From the NCBI RefSeq assembly GCF_014649035.1, contig NZ_BMSG01000012.1, positions 62,001 to 126,000 on the forward strand: a DNA stretch of 64,000 bases, given 5' to 3'. How positions within the stretch are numbered: position 1 is the stretch's first letter; every line of letters starts with the position of its first letter. Source of the stretch: Streptomyces sindenensis (GTDB taxonomy: Bacteria; Actinomycetota; Actinomycetes; Streptomycetales; Streptomycetaceae). Position numbers and translations under genes: made by a program. Below the pieces are notes generated by a model. The model was not told the origin of the DNA, searched no databases, and worked only from the letters and a program-made list of their open reading frames with translations. Below, in pieces: positions 8,462 to 16,594 of the stretch.

Positions 8462-9232
8462 ATGGACACACAAGCACAGCACTCGGAGCGCGACCGCTCC
8501 CCGGAACCCGACGCGGGGTCCGGGGAGGGGTCGCGCTTTTCGCGTACGCGGGCCCGCCTCGCCTCGGTGCTGTCCTGGCGGCGGGTGCTCGCCGGGGCGG
8601 TCCTGGCCACCGTCGCCCTGCTGCTGTTCAGCTCCTACGTGGTCCAGCCCTTCCTGATCCCCAGCCGCTCGATGGAGCCCACGCTGCAGGTCGGCGACCG
8701 GGTGCTCGTGAACAAGCTGGCGTACCGTTTCGGCGCCGAGCCACAGCGCGGCGACGTGGTGGTCTTCGACGGGACCGGATCGTTCGTGCGGGAGGACCTC
8801 GACGCGAACCCCCTGACCGGACTGGTGCGCGGGGCGGCCGCCTCCCTCGGGCTCGTGGAGCCCGCCGACACCGACTTCGTGAAGCGGGTGGTGGGCGTGG
8901 GCGGCGACCGGGTCGTGTGCTGCGACGCGGAGGGGAGACTCGCGGTCAACGGCACCGTGGTGGACGAGCCGTACCTCTACCCCGGTGACACCGCTTCCCG
9001 GGCGCCCTTCGACATCGTGGTGTCCGCCGGCACCCTCTGGATGATGGGCGACCACCGCAGCCGCTCCAGCGACTCCCGGGACCGCCTCGGATCGCCCGGC
9101 GGCGGGATGGTCCCCGTCGAGCGGGTGACCGGCCGGGTGGACTGGCTGGGCTGGCCGCCCGCCCTGGTCGGCTCGCTGGCCGGGACCGGTGCCTTCGGTG
9201 ACGTACGGGCACCTGGCGCGGCGCATGGGTAA
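8462..9232 (+). CDS. sipW: Type I signal peptidase (SipW-type)
   Basis: 256 residues. It cleaves signal peptides from exported proteins on the outer face of the membrane. A basic N-terminus is followed by one membrane segment at about 43-60 and the catalytic Ser70 in PSRSMEPT; the general-base Lys141 lies in VKRVVGVGGD, with the later GDHRSRSSDSR box also present. I see no second C-terminal membrane anchor, unlike the two genes at 10195 and 11151. It is first in a run of four paralogues. In S. lividans a sipW-sipX-sipY operon followed by sipZ has been described; the names here are assigned by order. Confidence 0.9.
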   Translation: MDTQAQHSERDRSPEPDAGSGEGSRFSRTRARLASVLSWRRVLAGAVLATVALLLFSSYVVQPFLIPSRSMEPTLQVGDRVLVNKLAYRFGAEPQRGDVVVFDGTGSFVREDLDANPLTGLVRGAAASLGLVEPADTDFVKRVVGVGGDRVVCCDAEGRLAVNGTVVDEPYLYPGDTASRAPFDIVVSAGTLWMMGDHRSRSSDSRDRLGSPGGGMVPVERVTGRVDWLGWPPALVGSLAGTGAFGDVRAPGAAHG

Positions 9233-10325
9233 CCGCGGACGCCCGCGCGGCGCGACCGACCCCCGCGCGTCCCTGCCGACCGGGACCAGGCCGACCGGGC
9301 CGCGCCCGCTGCCCACCCGGGCGGAGCGCCGCAGGCTCGCCAAGAAGGTCCGGCGCAAGCGCCGCAGGTCCGCCGTGAAGGAGATACCCGTCCTCGTCGT
9401 CGCGGCGCTGCTGATCGCGCTCGTCCTGAAGACGTTCCTGGTGCAGGCGTTCGTCATTCCGTCCGGGTCGATGGAACAGACCATCCGGATCGGCGACCGG
9501 GTGCTCGTCGACAAGCTGACCCCGTGGTTCGGGTCCGAGCCGCAGCGCGGCGACGTCGTGGTCTTCAAGGACCCCGGTGGCTGGCTCCAGCAGGAGGAAT
9601 CCGCCCGGAAGGACGACCCGCCGATCGGCGTCAAGCAGGCCACCGAACTGCTGACCTTCATCGGGCTCCTGCCGTCCGACGACGAGCAGGACCTGATCAA
9701 GCGGGTCATCGCGGTCGGCGGCGACACCGTGAAGTGCTGCGGCGAGGACGGCCGGGTCACCGTCAACGGCGTACCGCTGGCCGAGACGTACCTCCACCCC
9801 GACGACCGGCCCTCGACCATCTCGTTCGAGGTGAAGGTCCCCGAGGGGCGGCTCTTCGTGATGGGGGACCACCGGTCCGACTCCGCCGACTCCCGCTTCC
9901 ACCTCGACGAACCCGACCGGGGCACGGTCGCCGAGGAGGAGGTCGTGGGGCGGGCCGTCGTGATCGCCTGGCCGTTCGGCCACTGGAGCACCCTGGAAGA
10001 GCGCGACGCCTTCCGCGCGGTCCCGGACTCGCGCGCATCGAAGGCGGCTGGCGGGGCACCGTCGAATAGTCTGGCACCTCCGGATCGCGACGGAATGGTC
10101 CGGCTCCCGACCCCTGCGGAACTCCCGCTCGTTATGGGAGTGGTGGGCCTGCGTCTGATGGGGCGCGGGCAGTGGCACGTATTGAGGAGTGGATGTGGGG
10201 GATTTGGCGGTCGGCGCACGATCCGGACACGACGAACCCGAGGACCGGCCGGAGCGCGACGAGTCTCCCGCGGGCGGGGCGGCGGTCCCGCCGGAGGGCG
10301 AGGGCGACGCCCCGGGCGGCGGTGA
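9225..10325 (+). CDS. sipX: Type I signal peptidase (SipX-type) with long C-terminal tail
   Basis: 366 residues from ATG 9225, overlapping the previous gene by 8 bases. A long basic N-terminus (RRRLAKKVRRKRRRS) precedes the membrane segment at about 53-72. Catalytic Ser82 (PSGSMEQT) and Lys159 (LIKRVIAVGGD) are present. After the GDHRSDSADSR box come a weakly hydrophobic segment around LPLVMGVVGLRLMG and a Gly/Arg-rich tail. The last 131 bases overlap the next gene in a different frame, so the tail may be a by-product of the missing stop rather than functional. Its catalytic region is very close to that of the next gene, even at DNA level, pointing to tandem duplication. Confidence 0.85.
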   Translation: MGNRGRPRGATDPRASLPTGTRPTGPRPLPTRAERRRLAKKVRRKRRRSAVKEIPVLVVAALLIALVLKTFLVQAFVIPSGSMEQTIRIGDRVLVDKLTPWFGSEPQRGDVVVFKDPGGWLQQEESARKDDPPIGVKQATELLTFIGLLPSDDEQDLIKRVIAVGGDTVKCCGEDGRVTVNGVPLAETYLHPDDRPSTISFEVKVPEGRLFVMGDHRSDSADSRFHLDEPDRGTVAEEEVVGRAVVIAWPFGHWSTLEERDAFRAVPDSRASKAAGGAPSNSLAPPDRDGMVRLPTPAELPLVMGVVGLRLMGRGQWHVLRSGCGGFGGRRTIRTRRTRGPAGARRVSRGRGGGPAGGRGRRPGRR

Positions 10326-11100
10326 GCCCCCGAAGGCCAAGAAGCAGCGCTCCTTCTGGGTGGAGCTGCCGCTGCTCATCGGTATCGCTCTCATCCTGGC
10401 GCTGCTGATCAAGACGTTCCTGGTGCAGGCGTTCTCGATCCCCTCGGACTCCATGCAGAACACGCTGCAGCGGGGCGACCGGGTGCTGGTCGACAAGCTG
10501 ACCCCGTGGTTCGGCTCGGAGCCGGAGCGCGGCGAGGTCGTGGTGTTCCACGACCCGGGCGGCTGGCTGGAGGACACCGCGACCCCGGAGCCGAACGCGG
10601 TGCAGAAGTTCCTGAGCTTCATCGGCCTGATGCCGTCCTCCGAGGAGAAGGACCTGATCAAGCGGGTCGTCGCGGTCGGCGGCGACACGGTGGAGTGCAA
10701 GGAGAACGGCCCGGTCACCGTCAACGGGAAGAGCCTGGACGAGAAGTCGTTCATCTTCCCGGGGAACACCCCGTGCAACGACAAGCCCTTCGGCCCGATC
10801 AAGGTGCCCGAGGGCCGGATCTTCGTCATGGGCGACCACCGGCAGAACTCCCTGGACTCGCGCTACCACCAGGAGCTCCCGGGGCAGGGCACGGTCTCCA
10901 ACGACGAAGTCGTCGGCCGTGCCGTCGTCGTCGCCTGGCCGCTGGGCCGCTGGGCGACCCTGCCGGTGCCCGACACCTTCGACCAGCCCGGTCTGAACGC
11001 GGCCGCCGCGATGGCGCCGGCGGCACTGGGCGTAGCCGGAGCGGTGCCCCTCGTGTTGTGGCGCCGCCGGAGGCTGACCGCCCGGCGTACCGCCGGGTAG
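10195..11100 (+). CDS. sipY: Type I signal peptidase (SipY-type)
   Basis: 301 residues from GTG 10195, chosen because GAGGA lies 6 bases upstream; a GTG at 10189 is also possible. An acidic, Pro/Gly-rich cytoplasmic N-terminus leads to a membrane segment at about 57-74. Catalytic Ser86 (PSDSMQNT) and Lys156 (LIKRVVAVGGD) are present. A C-terminal membrane segment follows at about 270-290, ending in an Arg-rich stop (WRRRRLTARR), so both ends are probably cytoplasmic. The start lies 131 bases inside the preceding gene. Confidence 0.88.
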   Translation: MGDLAVGARSGHDEPEDRPERDESPAGGAAVPPEGEGDAPGGGEPPKAKKQRSFWVELPLLIGIALILALLIKTFLVQAFSIPSDSMQNTLQRGDRVLVDKLTPWFGSEPERGEVVVFHDPGGWLEDTATPEPNAVQKFLSFIGLMPSSEEKDLIKRVVAVGGDTVECKENGPVTVNGKSLDEKSFIFPGNTPCNDKPFGPIKVPEGRIFVMGDHRQNSLDSRYHQELPGQGTVSNDEVVGRAVVVAWPLGRWATLPVPDTFDQPGLNAAAAMAPAALGVAGAVPLVLWRRRRLTARRTAG

Positions 11101-11103
11101 GGT
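11074..11103 (+). promoter_or_regulatory. Candidate promoter for sipZ
   Basis: CTGACC (11074-11079) and TAGGGT (11098-11103), spaced 18 bases, overlap the sipY stop and lie about 50 bases before the sipZ ATG. This agrees with sipZ heading a separate operon, as described in S. lividans. Confidence 0.4.
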
Positions 11104-11150
11104 GCCGACTCGGATCAGCGATTGTCGATCTCCGACGGGGGAGCGCTGGG

Positions 11151-11906
11151 ATGAGCGGTACAGGAAGCAAGGGAGACGGCCGCGGCCGGCTCGGCGCCAT
11201 GGTGTCGGGCCTCGCCGTGGCCGTCGGCTGTGTGCTCTTCCTCGGCGGTTTCGCCTGGGCGGCAGTGGTCTACCAGCCGTACACGATCCCGACCGACTCC
11301 ATGGCCCCGACGGTGAACCCCGGCGACCGGGTGCTCGCCGAGCGGATAGACGGGGCCGACGTCCGGCGCGGTGACGTGGTGGTCTTCACCGACGAGGTCT
11401 GGGCCGCCACACCGATGGTGAAGCGCGTCGTCGGGGTCGGCGGCGACGAGGTGGCCTGCTGCGACAAGGACGGCCGCCTCACCGTCAACGGGACCCCCGT
11501 CGACGAGCCGTACGTCGCCCAAAGCCCGACGGCCGGCGGCGGGAAGGCCCCCGCCTCGCCCCAGGAGTTCTCCGCCACCGTGCCGCGGGGCAAGCTCTTC
11601 CTCCTCGGCGACGAACGGGCCACCTCCCTGGACTCCCGGGTCCACCTCCAGGACGCCGGCCAGGGCTCCGTAGCGCTGAGCGCCGTGCAGGCCCGGGTGG
11701 ACGCGGTGGCCTGGCCGATGAACGGCATGATCGACCGGCCCGCCTCATTCGCCGCGCTGCCCGGCGGGGTGTCCGCCGCCGGGCCCCTGCCGCTCCAGCT
11801 GGGCGCGATCCTGGTGGGGGCCGCCCTGATCCTCGGTGGGGCGGTGTACGGGCCCGTGGCGGCGTGCCTGGGCCGACGGAAGGCGTCTGCCGGAGGGGCC
11901 CGGTGA
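11151..11906 (+). CDS. sipZ: Type I signal peptidase (SipZ-type)
   Basis: 251 residues, more diverged than the other three. A short N-terminus precedes a membrane segment at about 17-39. Catalytic Ser50 (PTDSMAPT) and Lys91 (VKRVVGVGGDE) are both present. The GDxR box reads LLGDERATSLDSR where the paralogues have GDHR, so one usually conserved position is changed. A C-terminal membrane segment occupies about 217-240. The stop overlaps the GTG of the NUDIX gene (GTGA), linking the two in one transcript. Confidence 0.88.
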   Translation: MSGTGSKGDGRGRLGAMVSGLAVAVGCVLFLGGFAWAAVVYQPYTIPTDSMAPTVNPGDRVLAERIDGADVRRGDVVVFTDEVWAATPMVKRVVGVGGDEVACCDKDGRLTVNGTPVDEPYVAQSPTAGGGKAPASPQEFSATVPRGKLFLLGDERATSLDSRVHLQDAGQGSVALSAVQARVDAVAWPMNGMIDRPASFAALPGGVSAAGPLPLQLGAILVGAALILGGAVYGPVAACLGRRKASAGGAR

Positions 11907-12391
11907 CCTCCGGAACCCGTAAGGTCGCCCGCGTGGTCCTGCTGGACCCCGACGACCGCGTCCTGCTGCTGCACGGCCATGAGCCGGACGATCCGGCCGA
12001 CACCTGGTGGTTCACCCCGGGCGGCGGGCTGGAGGGCGACGAGACCCGGGAGCAGGCCGCCCGCCGGGAGCTCGCCGAGGAGACCGGGATCACGGACATC
12101 GAGCTTGGCCCGCTGCTCTGGACCCGGATCTGCTCCTTCCCGTTCGACGGGCGCCGCTGGGACCAGGACGAGTGGTACTACCTGGCCCGTACGGCGCAGA
12201 CCGCCATCGCCCCGCAGGGCCTCACCGACCTGGAGCTGCGCAGCGTCGCCGGTCTGAGGTGGTGGACTTCCGCCGAACTGCTCGCGACGCGTGAGACGGT
12301 GTACCCGACCAGACTCGCCGAGCTGCTGCGCACGCTCCTCGACGAGGGCCCCCCGTGTGATCCGCTCGTTCTGGCCCCCGAAATCGTCTAA
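11903..12391 (+). CDS. NUDIX hydrolase
   Basis: 162 residues, GTG start overlapping the sipZ stop by 4 bases. A complete Nudix box (GX5EX7REUXEEXGU) lies at about residues 40-62, as GGGLEGDETREQAARRELAEETGI split around the catalytic REXXEE. These enzymes hydrolyse nucleoside diphosphates linked to another group; the substrate cannot be told from sequence. Co-transcription with a signal peptidase is conserved in Streptomyces but does not suggest a functional link that I know of. Confidence 0.9.
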   Translation: MTSGTRKVARVVLLDPDDRVLLLHGHEPDDPADTWWFTPGGGLEGDETREQAARRELAEETGITDIELGPLLWTRICSFPFDGRRWDQDEWYYLARTAQTAIAPQGLTDLELRSVAGLRWWTSAELLATRETVYPTRLAELLRTLLDEGPPCDPLVLAPEIV

Positions 12392-12455
12392 TCGTTCAGG
12401 GGCGCCGAAGGCTGACGCACAATGGGGGCACGCACGGCTGAAGGGGAAACATGCC

Positions 12456-12764
12456 ATGAGCGCCGAGGACCTCGAGAAGTACGAGACCGAGATGGAGCTG
12501 AAGCTCTACCGGGAGTACCGCGATGTCGTCGGTCTGTTCAAATATGTGATCGAGACCGAACGGCGCTTCTACCTCACCAACGACTACGAGATGCAGGTGC
12601 ACTCCGTCCAGGGTGAGGTTTTCTTCGAGGTGTCCATGGCGGACGCCTGGGTCTGGGACATGTACCGGCCTGCCAGGTTCGTCAAGCAGGTCCGCGTGCT
12701 GACCTTCAAGGACGTCAACATCGAAGAGCTCAACAAGAGCGATCTGGAACTTCCGGGAGGCTGA
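12456..12764 (+). CDS. DUF2469 family protein
   Basis: 102 residues starting MSAEDLEKYETEMELKLYRE. A small acidic protein conserved across actinobacteria in this chromosomal context, with no established function that I know of. Aromatic-rich blocks (ERRFYLTNDYEMQVH, DAWVWDMYRPARF) stand out. An out-of-frame ATG lies 5 bases upstream; the chosen ATG agrees with the frame of the conserved protein. A hairpin with a T-tract follows. Confidence 0.9.
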   Translation: MSAEDLEKYETEMELKLYREYRDVVGLFKYVIETERRFYLTNDYEMQVHSVQGEVFFEVSMADAWVWDMYRPARFVKQVRVLTFKDVNIEELNKSDLELPGG

Positions 12765-12819
12765 CCCCAGGGCGGCCCCCTGGAGCCGGGGCCGCCGACA
12801 CGCGCGCTGCAGGAAGAAG

Positions 12820-12849
12820 CCCGGTCACCCGTGTGGGTGGCCGGGTTTT
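12820..12849 (+). terminator. Rho-independent terminator after the DUF2469 gene
   Basis: An 11-bp stem with one G-T pair (12820-12830 with 12835-12845), a GTGT loop and a TTTT tract. It ends the sipZ-NUDIX-DUF2469 unit. Confidence 0.85.
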
Positions 12850-12928
12850 CCACATCCGCGGAGTTGTCCACCAAGATCCACATCTTTCGGCGGGCCGGGT
12901 CACAGTCGGTGCCGGAGGTGGTGCCGAT

Positions 12929-13288
12929 ATGAACGCACGGGGGGCACTCGGGCGGTACGGCGAGGATCTGGCGGCGCGACTGCTGGCGGACGCCGGGATG
13001 ACCGTGGTCGGGCGGAACTGGCGCTGTCGTGCCGGCGAGATCGACATCGTGGCCAGGGACGGGGACGCGCTGGTTTTCTGCGAGGTGAAGACGCGCAGGT
13101 CGGACGGGTTCGAACATCCCATGGCCGCGGTCGGCCCGGCCAAGGCGGCCCGGCTGAGACGGCTCGCCGAGATCTGGCTGGAGCGGCACGGCGGGCCACC
13201 GCCGGGCGGGGCCCGCATCGATCTGGTCGGGGTGACGGTGCCCCGGCGCGGGGCCCCGGTCACGGAGCACGCCCGGGGGGTGTCCTGA
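12929..13288 (+). CDS. YraN / UPF0102 family nuclease-fold protein
   Basis: 119 residues from ATG 12929 (MNARGALGRYGEDLAARLL). The restriction-endonuclease-like core is visible as GEIDIVARDG followed by VFCEVKTRR, giving the D-(E)xK arrangement of the PD-(D/E)xK fold. YraN proteins are almost universal, often beside comM and dprA as here, and are suspected to act on recombination or repair intermediates. The stop overlaps the comM start (TGATG). Confidence 0.9.
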   Translation: MNARGALGRYGEDLAARLLADAGMTVVGRNWRCRAGEIDIVARDGDALVFCEVKTRRSDGFEHPMAAVGPAKAARLRRLAEIWLERHGGPPPGGARIDLVGVTVPRRGAPVTEHARGVS

Positions 13289-14910
13289 TGGGCTTCGCAC
13301 GCGCGTGTTCCGTGGCGCTGGTCGGCGTCGAGGGTGTGGTGGTGGAGGTCCAGGCGGACCTGGAGCCGGGGGTCGCGGCCTTCACCCTGGTCGGGCTGCC
13401 GGACAAGAGCCTGGTGGAGAGCCGGGACCGGGTGCGGGCGGCCGTCGCCAATTCCGGGGCCGAGTGGCCGCAGAAGAAGCTCACCGTCGGGCTCTCCCCG
13501 GCCTCCGTCCCGAAGAGTGGTTCGGGTTTCGACCTCGCCGTGGCGTGCGCCGTGCTCGGCGCGGCGGAGCGGATCGACCCAGCGATGATCGCCGACGTGG
13601 TGATGATCGGCGAACTGGGCCTGGACGGCCGGGTGCGTCCGGTACGGGGCGTGCTGCCCGCGGTCCTGGCGGCGGCCGAAGCGGGGTACGAACAGGTCGT
13701 CGTTCCCGAGCAGACGGCCGGGGAGGCGGCCCTGGTGCCGGGGGTCTCGGTCCTCGGCGTCCGGAGCCTGCGGCAGCTCATCGCCGTCCTGTGCGACGAA
13801 CCGGTGCCCGACGAGCCCGTCGGCGGCGAGGGACGCCCCGACGCCATGCTGGCCGGGCTCATGATCCCCGGCACCGGCCTCGGTACGGGGCTCGCACCGG
13901 CCGCAGCGCGGGGCGAGGGGCACCGGCCGGACCTGGCGGACGTCGCGGGGCAGCCGGGCCCGCGCCAGGCGTTGGAGGTGGCCGCGGCCGGCGGGCACCA
14001 CCTGCTCCTCTCGGGTCCGCCGGGCGCGGGCAAGACCATGCTGGCCGAGCGGCTGCCGGCGGTCCTGCCCCCGTTGTCCCGGCAGGAATCCCTCGAAGTG
14101 ACGGCGGTCCACTCCGTGGCGGGCATCCTCCCCCCGGGTGAACCGCTCGTCTCCCGGGCGCCCTACTGCGCCCCGCACCACTCGGCGACCATGCAGTCCC
14201 TGGTGGGCGGCGGCAACGGAGTCCCGAGGCCGGGGGCGGTCTCGCTGGCCCACCGCGGCGTGCTCTTCCTCGACGAGGCCCCCGAATTCTCGGGCAAGGC
14301 CCTGGACGCGCTGCGCCAGCCGTTGGAGTCGGGCCATGTGGTGGTCGCGCGGGCGGCGGGGGTGGTGCGGCTGCCCGCCCGCTTCCTGATGGTGCTGGCC
14401 GCCAATCCGTGCCCCTGCGGCCGGCACACGCTCACCGGCGCGGGCTGCGAGTGCCCGCCCTCGGTGGTCCGCCGCTACCAGGCGCGACTGTCCGGTCCCC
14501 TGCTCGACCGGGTGGACCTGCGGGTCGAGGTGGAGCCGGTCGGCCGCGCGGACCTCCTGGGGCAGGGCGGCCGGGGCGAGTCGACGGCGGTCGTCGCCGC
14601 ACGGGTACGGGACGCCAGGGCCCGGGCGGCCGAGCGGCTGGCCGGCACCCCGTGGACCACGAACAGCGAGGTCTCGGGCCACGAGCTGCGAACCCGCCTG
14701 CTGGTGGCCCCCGGGGCACTGGCGGCGGCGGAACGGGACCTGGAACGCGGCATCCTCACGGCCCGCGGACTGGACCGGGTGCTGAGGGTGGCCTGGACGG
14801 TGGCGGACCTACGGGGCGCGGACCGCCCGGACGCCTCGGACGTGGCGGTCGCCCTGGAGCTGCGGACGGGCATCCAGCGCGGGGTGCCGATGGAGGTGGG
14901 GGAGCGGTGA
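13288..14910 (+). CDS. comM: YifB/ComM-family Mg-chelatase-like AAA+ ATPase
   Basis: 540 residues. The N-terminal Lon-protease-like fold (GLPDKSLVESRDRVRAA) is followed by an AAA+ core with Walker A GPPGAGKTM, Walker B VLFLDEAPEF and a C-terminal Mg-chelatase-type domain including the cysteine cluster in NPCPCGRHT. In competent Gram-negative bacteria ComM is a branch-migration helicase in transformation; in Streptomyces the role is inferred only. It is coupled at both ends: TGATG with the YraN-like gene and GTGA with dprA. Confidence 0.93.
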   Translation: MGFARACSVALVGVEGVVVEVQADLEPGVAAFTLVGLPDKSLVESRDRVRAAVANSGAEWPQKKLTVGLSPASVPKSGSGFDLAVACAVLGAAERIDPAMIADVVMIGELGLDGRVRPVRGVLPAVLAAAEAGYEQVVVPEQTAGEAALVPGVSVLGVRSLRQLIAVLCDEPVPDEPVGGEGRPDAMLAGLMIPGTGLGTGLAPAAARGEGHRPDLADVAGQPGPRQALEVAAAGGHHLLLSGPPGAGKTMLAERLPAVLPPLSRQESLEVTAVHSVAGILPPGEPLVSRAPYCAPHHSATMQSLVGGGNGVPRPGAVSLAHRGVLFLDEAPEFSGKALDALRQPLESGHVVVARAAGVVRLPARFLMVLAANPCPCGRHTLTGAGCECPPSVVRRYQARLSGPLLDRVDLRVEVEPVGRADLLGQGGRGESTAVVAARVRDARARAAERLAGTPWTTNSEVSGHELRTRLLVAPGALAAAERDLERGILTARGLDRVLRVAWTVADLRGADRPDASDVAVALELRTGIQRGVPMEVGER

Positions 14911-16340
14911 CCGGGGTCACGGGGGCACGGGGAAGGCGGTCGGGGCCGGGCCCCGGGCCTGGGTACGGCGGGGCGCCCGGGGCGGACCCGGCATGCTGGC
15001 CGGATCGCGCGGATGGGACGGAGCGGGGCGGGAAGCCTGACTCCGACCGGGGCTGTGGCCCGGAGCGGGGTCCCGGCGCGGACCGGGAGCGCGCCCCGGA
15101 CACCGGGCACGGGCCTGATCACGGGGACGGCCCCGACCGGGCGCGTGACGGGGGCCGGGACCGGGAAACGGAGGCGTGGGACCGGGATCGCGAGGCCCAG
15201 CGGGTGGCCAGGGCCGCGTTGACCCGGGTGCTGGAGCCGGGGGACGAGCGCGCGGGGCGATGGCTGCGGCTCACCGGGCCGGTCGAGCTGATGCGGAGGC
15301 TCACCGTCGAGGACGGCTCCGCCGAGAAGCTGCCGGGCATGACCGCCGCGCGGCTCGGGGGCTACCGCCTGCGGGCGGCCGCCGCGGAGCCGGGGCGGGA
15401 CCTGGCCGCGGTCGCCGCGGTGGGCGGGCGCTTCGTCTGCCCGGGCGACCGGGAGTGGCCGAGCCAGCTGGACGATCTGGGTGACGCGCGGCCCGTCGGG
15501 CTCTGGGTGCGGGGGCGGCCCGACCTGCGGCTGTGGTCCCTGCGCTCGGTCGCGGTGGTCGGCGCGAGGTCCTGCACCCCGTACGGGGCCCACATGGCGG
15601 CCACCCTCGGCTCCGGGCTCGCGGAGCGCGGCTGGGTGGTGGTGTCGGGGGCGGCGTTCGGGGTGGACGGGGCCGCCCACCGGGGCGCGCTGGCCGCGCG
15701 CGGGGCGACGACGGCGGTGCTGGCGTGCGGTGTCGACGTACCCTACCCGCGCGGGCACGCCGAGTTGCTCGGTCGCCTGGCCGAACAGGGGCTCGTCGTA
15801 GCCGAGTTGCCGCCGTCCTCCCACCCCACCCGCAGCCGGTTCATTCTGCGCAACCGCGTCATCGCGGCGCTGACCAGAGGCACGGTCGTCGTCGAGGCCC
15901 AATACCGCAGCGGATCGCTGGTCACCGCCCGCCAGGCACAACGTCTCGGCCGCTTCTCGATGGGCGTGCCGGGGCCGGCCACCAGTGGGCTGTCCGCAGG
16001 GGTGCACGAGCTGTTGCGCGGCGAGGGCGTGCTCGTCACCGACGCGGACGAAGTCGTCGAGCTGGTCGGGGACATCGGCGACCTTCCGCCGGCCCGCCGC
16101 GGCCCGGTGCTGCCCAGGGACCACCTGGACGCGACCACCGCACGGGTTCTCGACGCGCTCCCTTACCACGGGGTCACCCACCCCCGTGACCTCGCACGCA
16201 CCGCGGGGACCTCGGCCGACGAAACGCTCGGTCGACTGTACGAACTCCACTCACTGGGGTTCGTCGAACGCGAAGGCGACGGCTGGCGGTTGACGCTTCC
16301 TTCGGCACGCAACGACGACGCGCGGCGAGGCGGTACTTGA
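14907..16340 (+). CDS. dprA: DNA-processing protein DprA (Smf) with long N-terminal extension
   Basis: 477 residues from GTG 14907, overlapping comM by 4 bases. DprA loads RecA on incoming single-stranded DNA in transformable species. The Rossmann core is clear: VAVVGARSCTPYG, VVSGAAFGVDGAAHRGAL, GVDVPYPRGH, SRFILRNRVIAAL. A C-terminal winged-helix domain lies at about 405-470. The first roughly 95 residues are Gly/Pro/Asp/Arg-rich and low-complexity, with no recognisable domain. The true start may be further in, though the GTGA overlap supports this one. Streptomyces are not known to be naturally competent, so another recombination role is possible. Confidence 0.92.
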   Translation: MTGVTGARGRRSGPGPGPGYGGAPGADPACWPDRADGTERGGKPDSDRGCGPERGPGADRERAPDTGHGPDHGDGPDRARDGGRDRETEAWDRDREAQRVARAALTRVLEPGDERAGRWLRLTGPVELMRRLTVEDGSAEKLPGMTAARLGGYRLRAAAAEPGRDLAAVAAVGGRFVCPGDREWPSQLDDLGDARPVGLWVRGRPDLRLWSLRSVAVVGARSCTPYGAHMAATLGSGLAERGWVVVSGAAFGVDGAAHRGALAARGATTAVLACGVDVPYPRGHAELLGRLAEQGLVVAELPPSSHPTRSRFILRNRVIAALTRGTVVVEAQYRSGSLVTARQAQRLGRFSMGVPGPATSGLSAGVHELLRGEGVLVTDADEVVELVGDIGDLPPARRGPVLPRDHLDATTARVLDALPYHGVTHPRDLARTAGTSADETLGRLYELHSLGFVEREGDGWRLTLPSARNDDARRGGT

Positions 16341-16501
16341 CCTGGAGCATTCGGGTGAAAAGGTAAGGCCGATGACCTCGCACGATCGATCGGTGACCTG
16401 TCCGGGGCCCGCGCAGGCGGCGACGGCCCCGGGCCCGGGCGGGCGCGGACGACGTAAGAGGCGCCAGGCAATCGCGCGGCGGCGAACTCCCGTCCTGCGC
16501 G

Positions 16502-16529
16502 GACTGCGACGCCGCAGTCACGCTACGCT
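16502..16529 (+). promoter_or_regulatory. Palindrome and -10-like element upstream of whiG
   Basis: A 7-bp inverted repeat GACTGCG-N4-CGCAGTC (16502-16508 with 16513-16519) immediately precedes TACGCT (16524-16529), a good actinomycete -10 sequence about 65 bases before the whiG ATG. The palindrome occupies the spacer, where a repressor could act. Confidence 0.4.
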
Positions 16530-16594
16530 CACAAGGATTCCGCTTCAGACGCAAGTCCCCCAGCACTTCACGGCAGAACGGCTCAAGGCACCAC

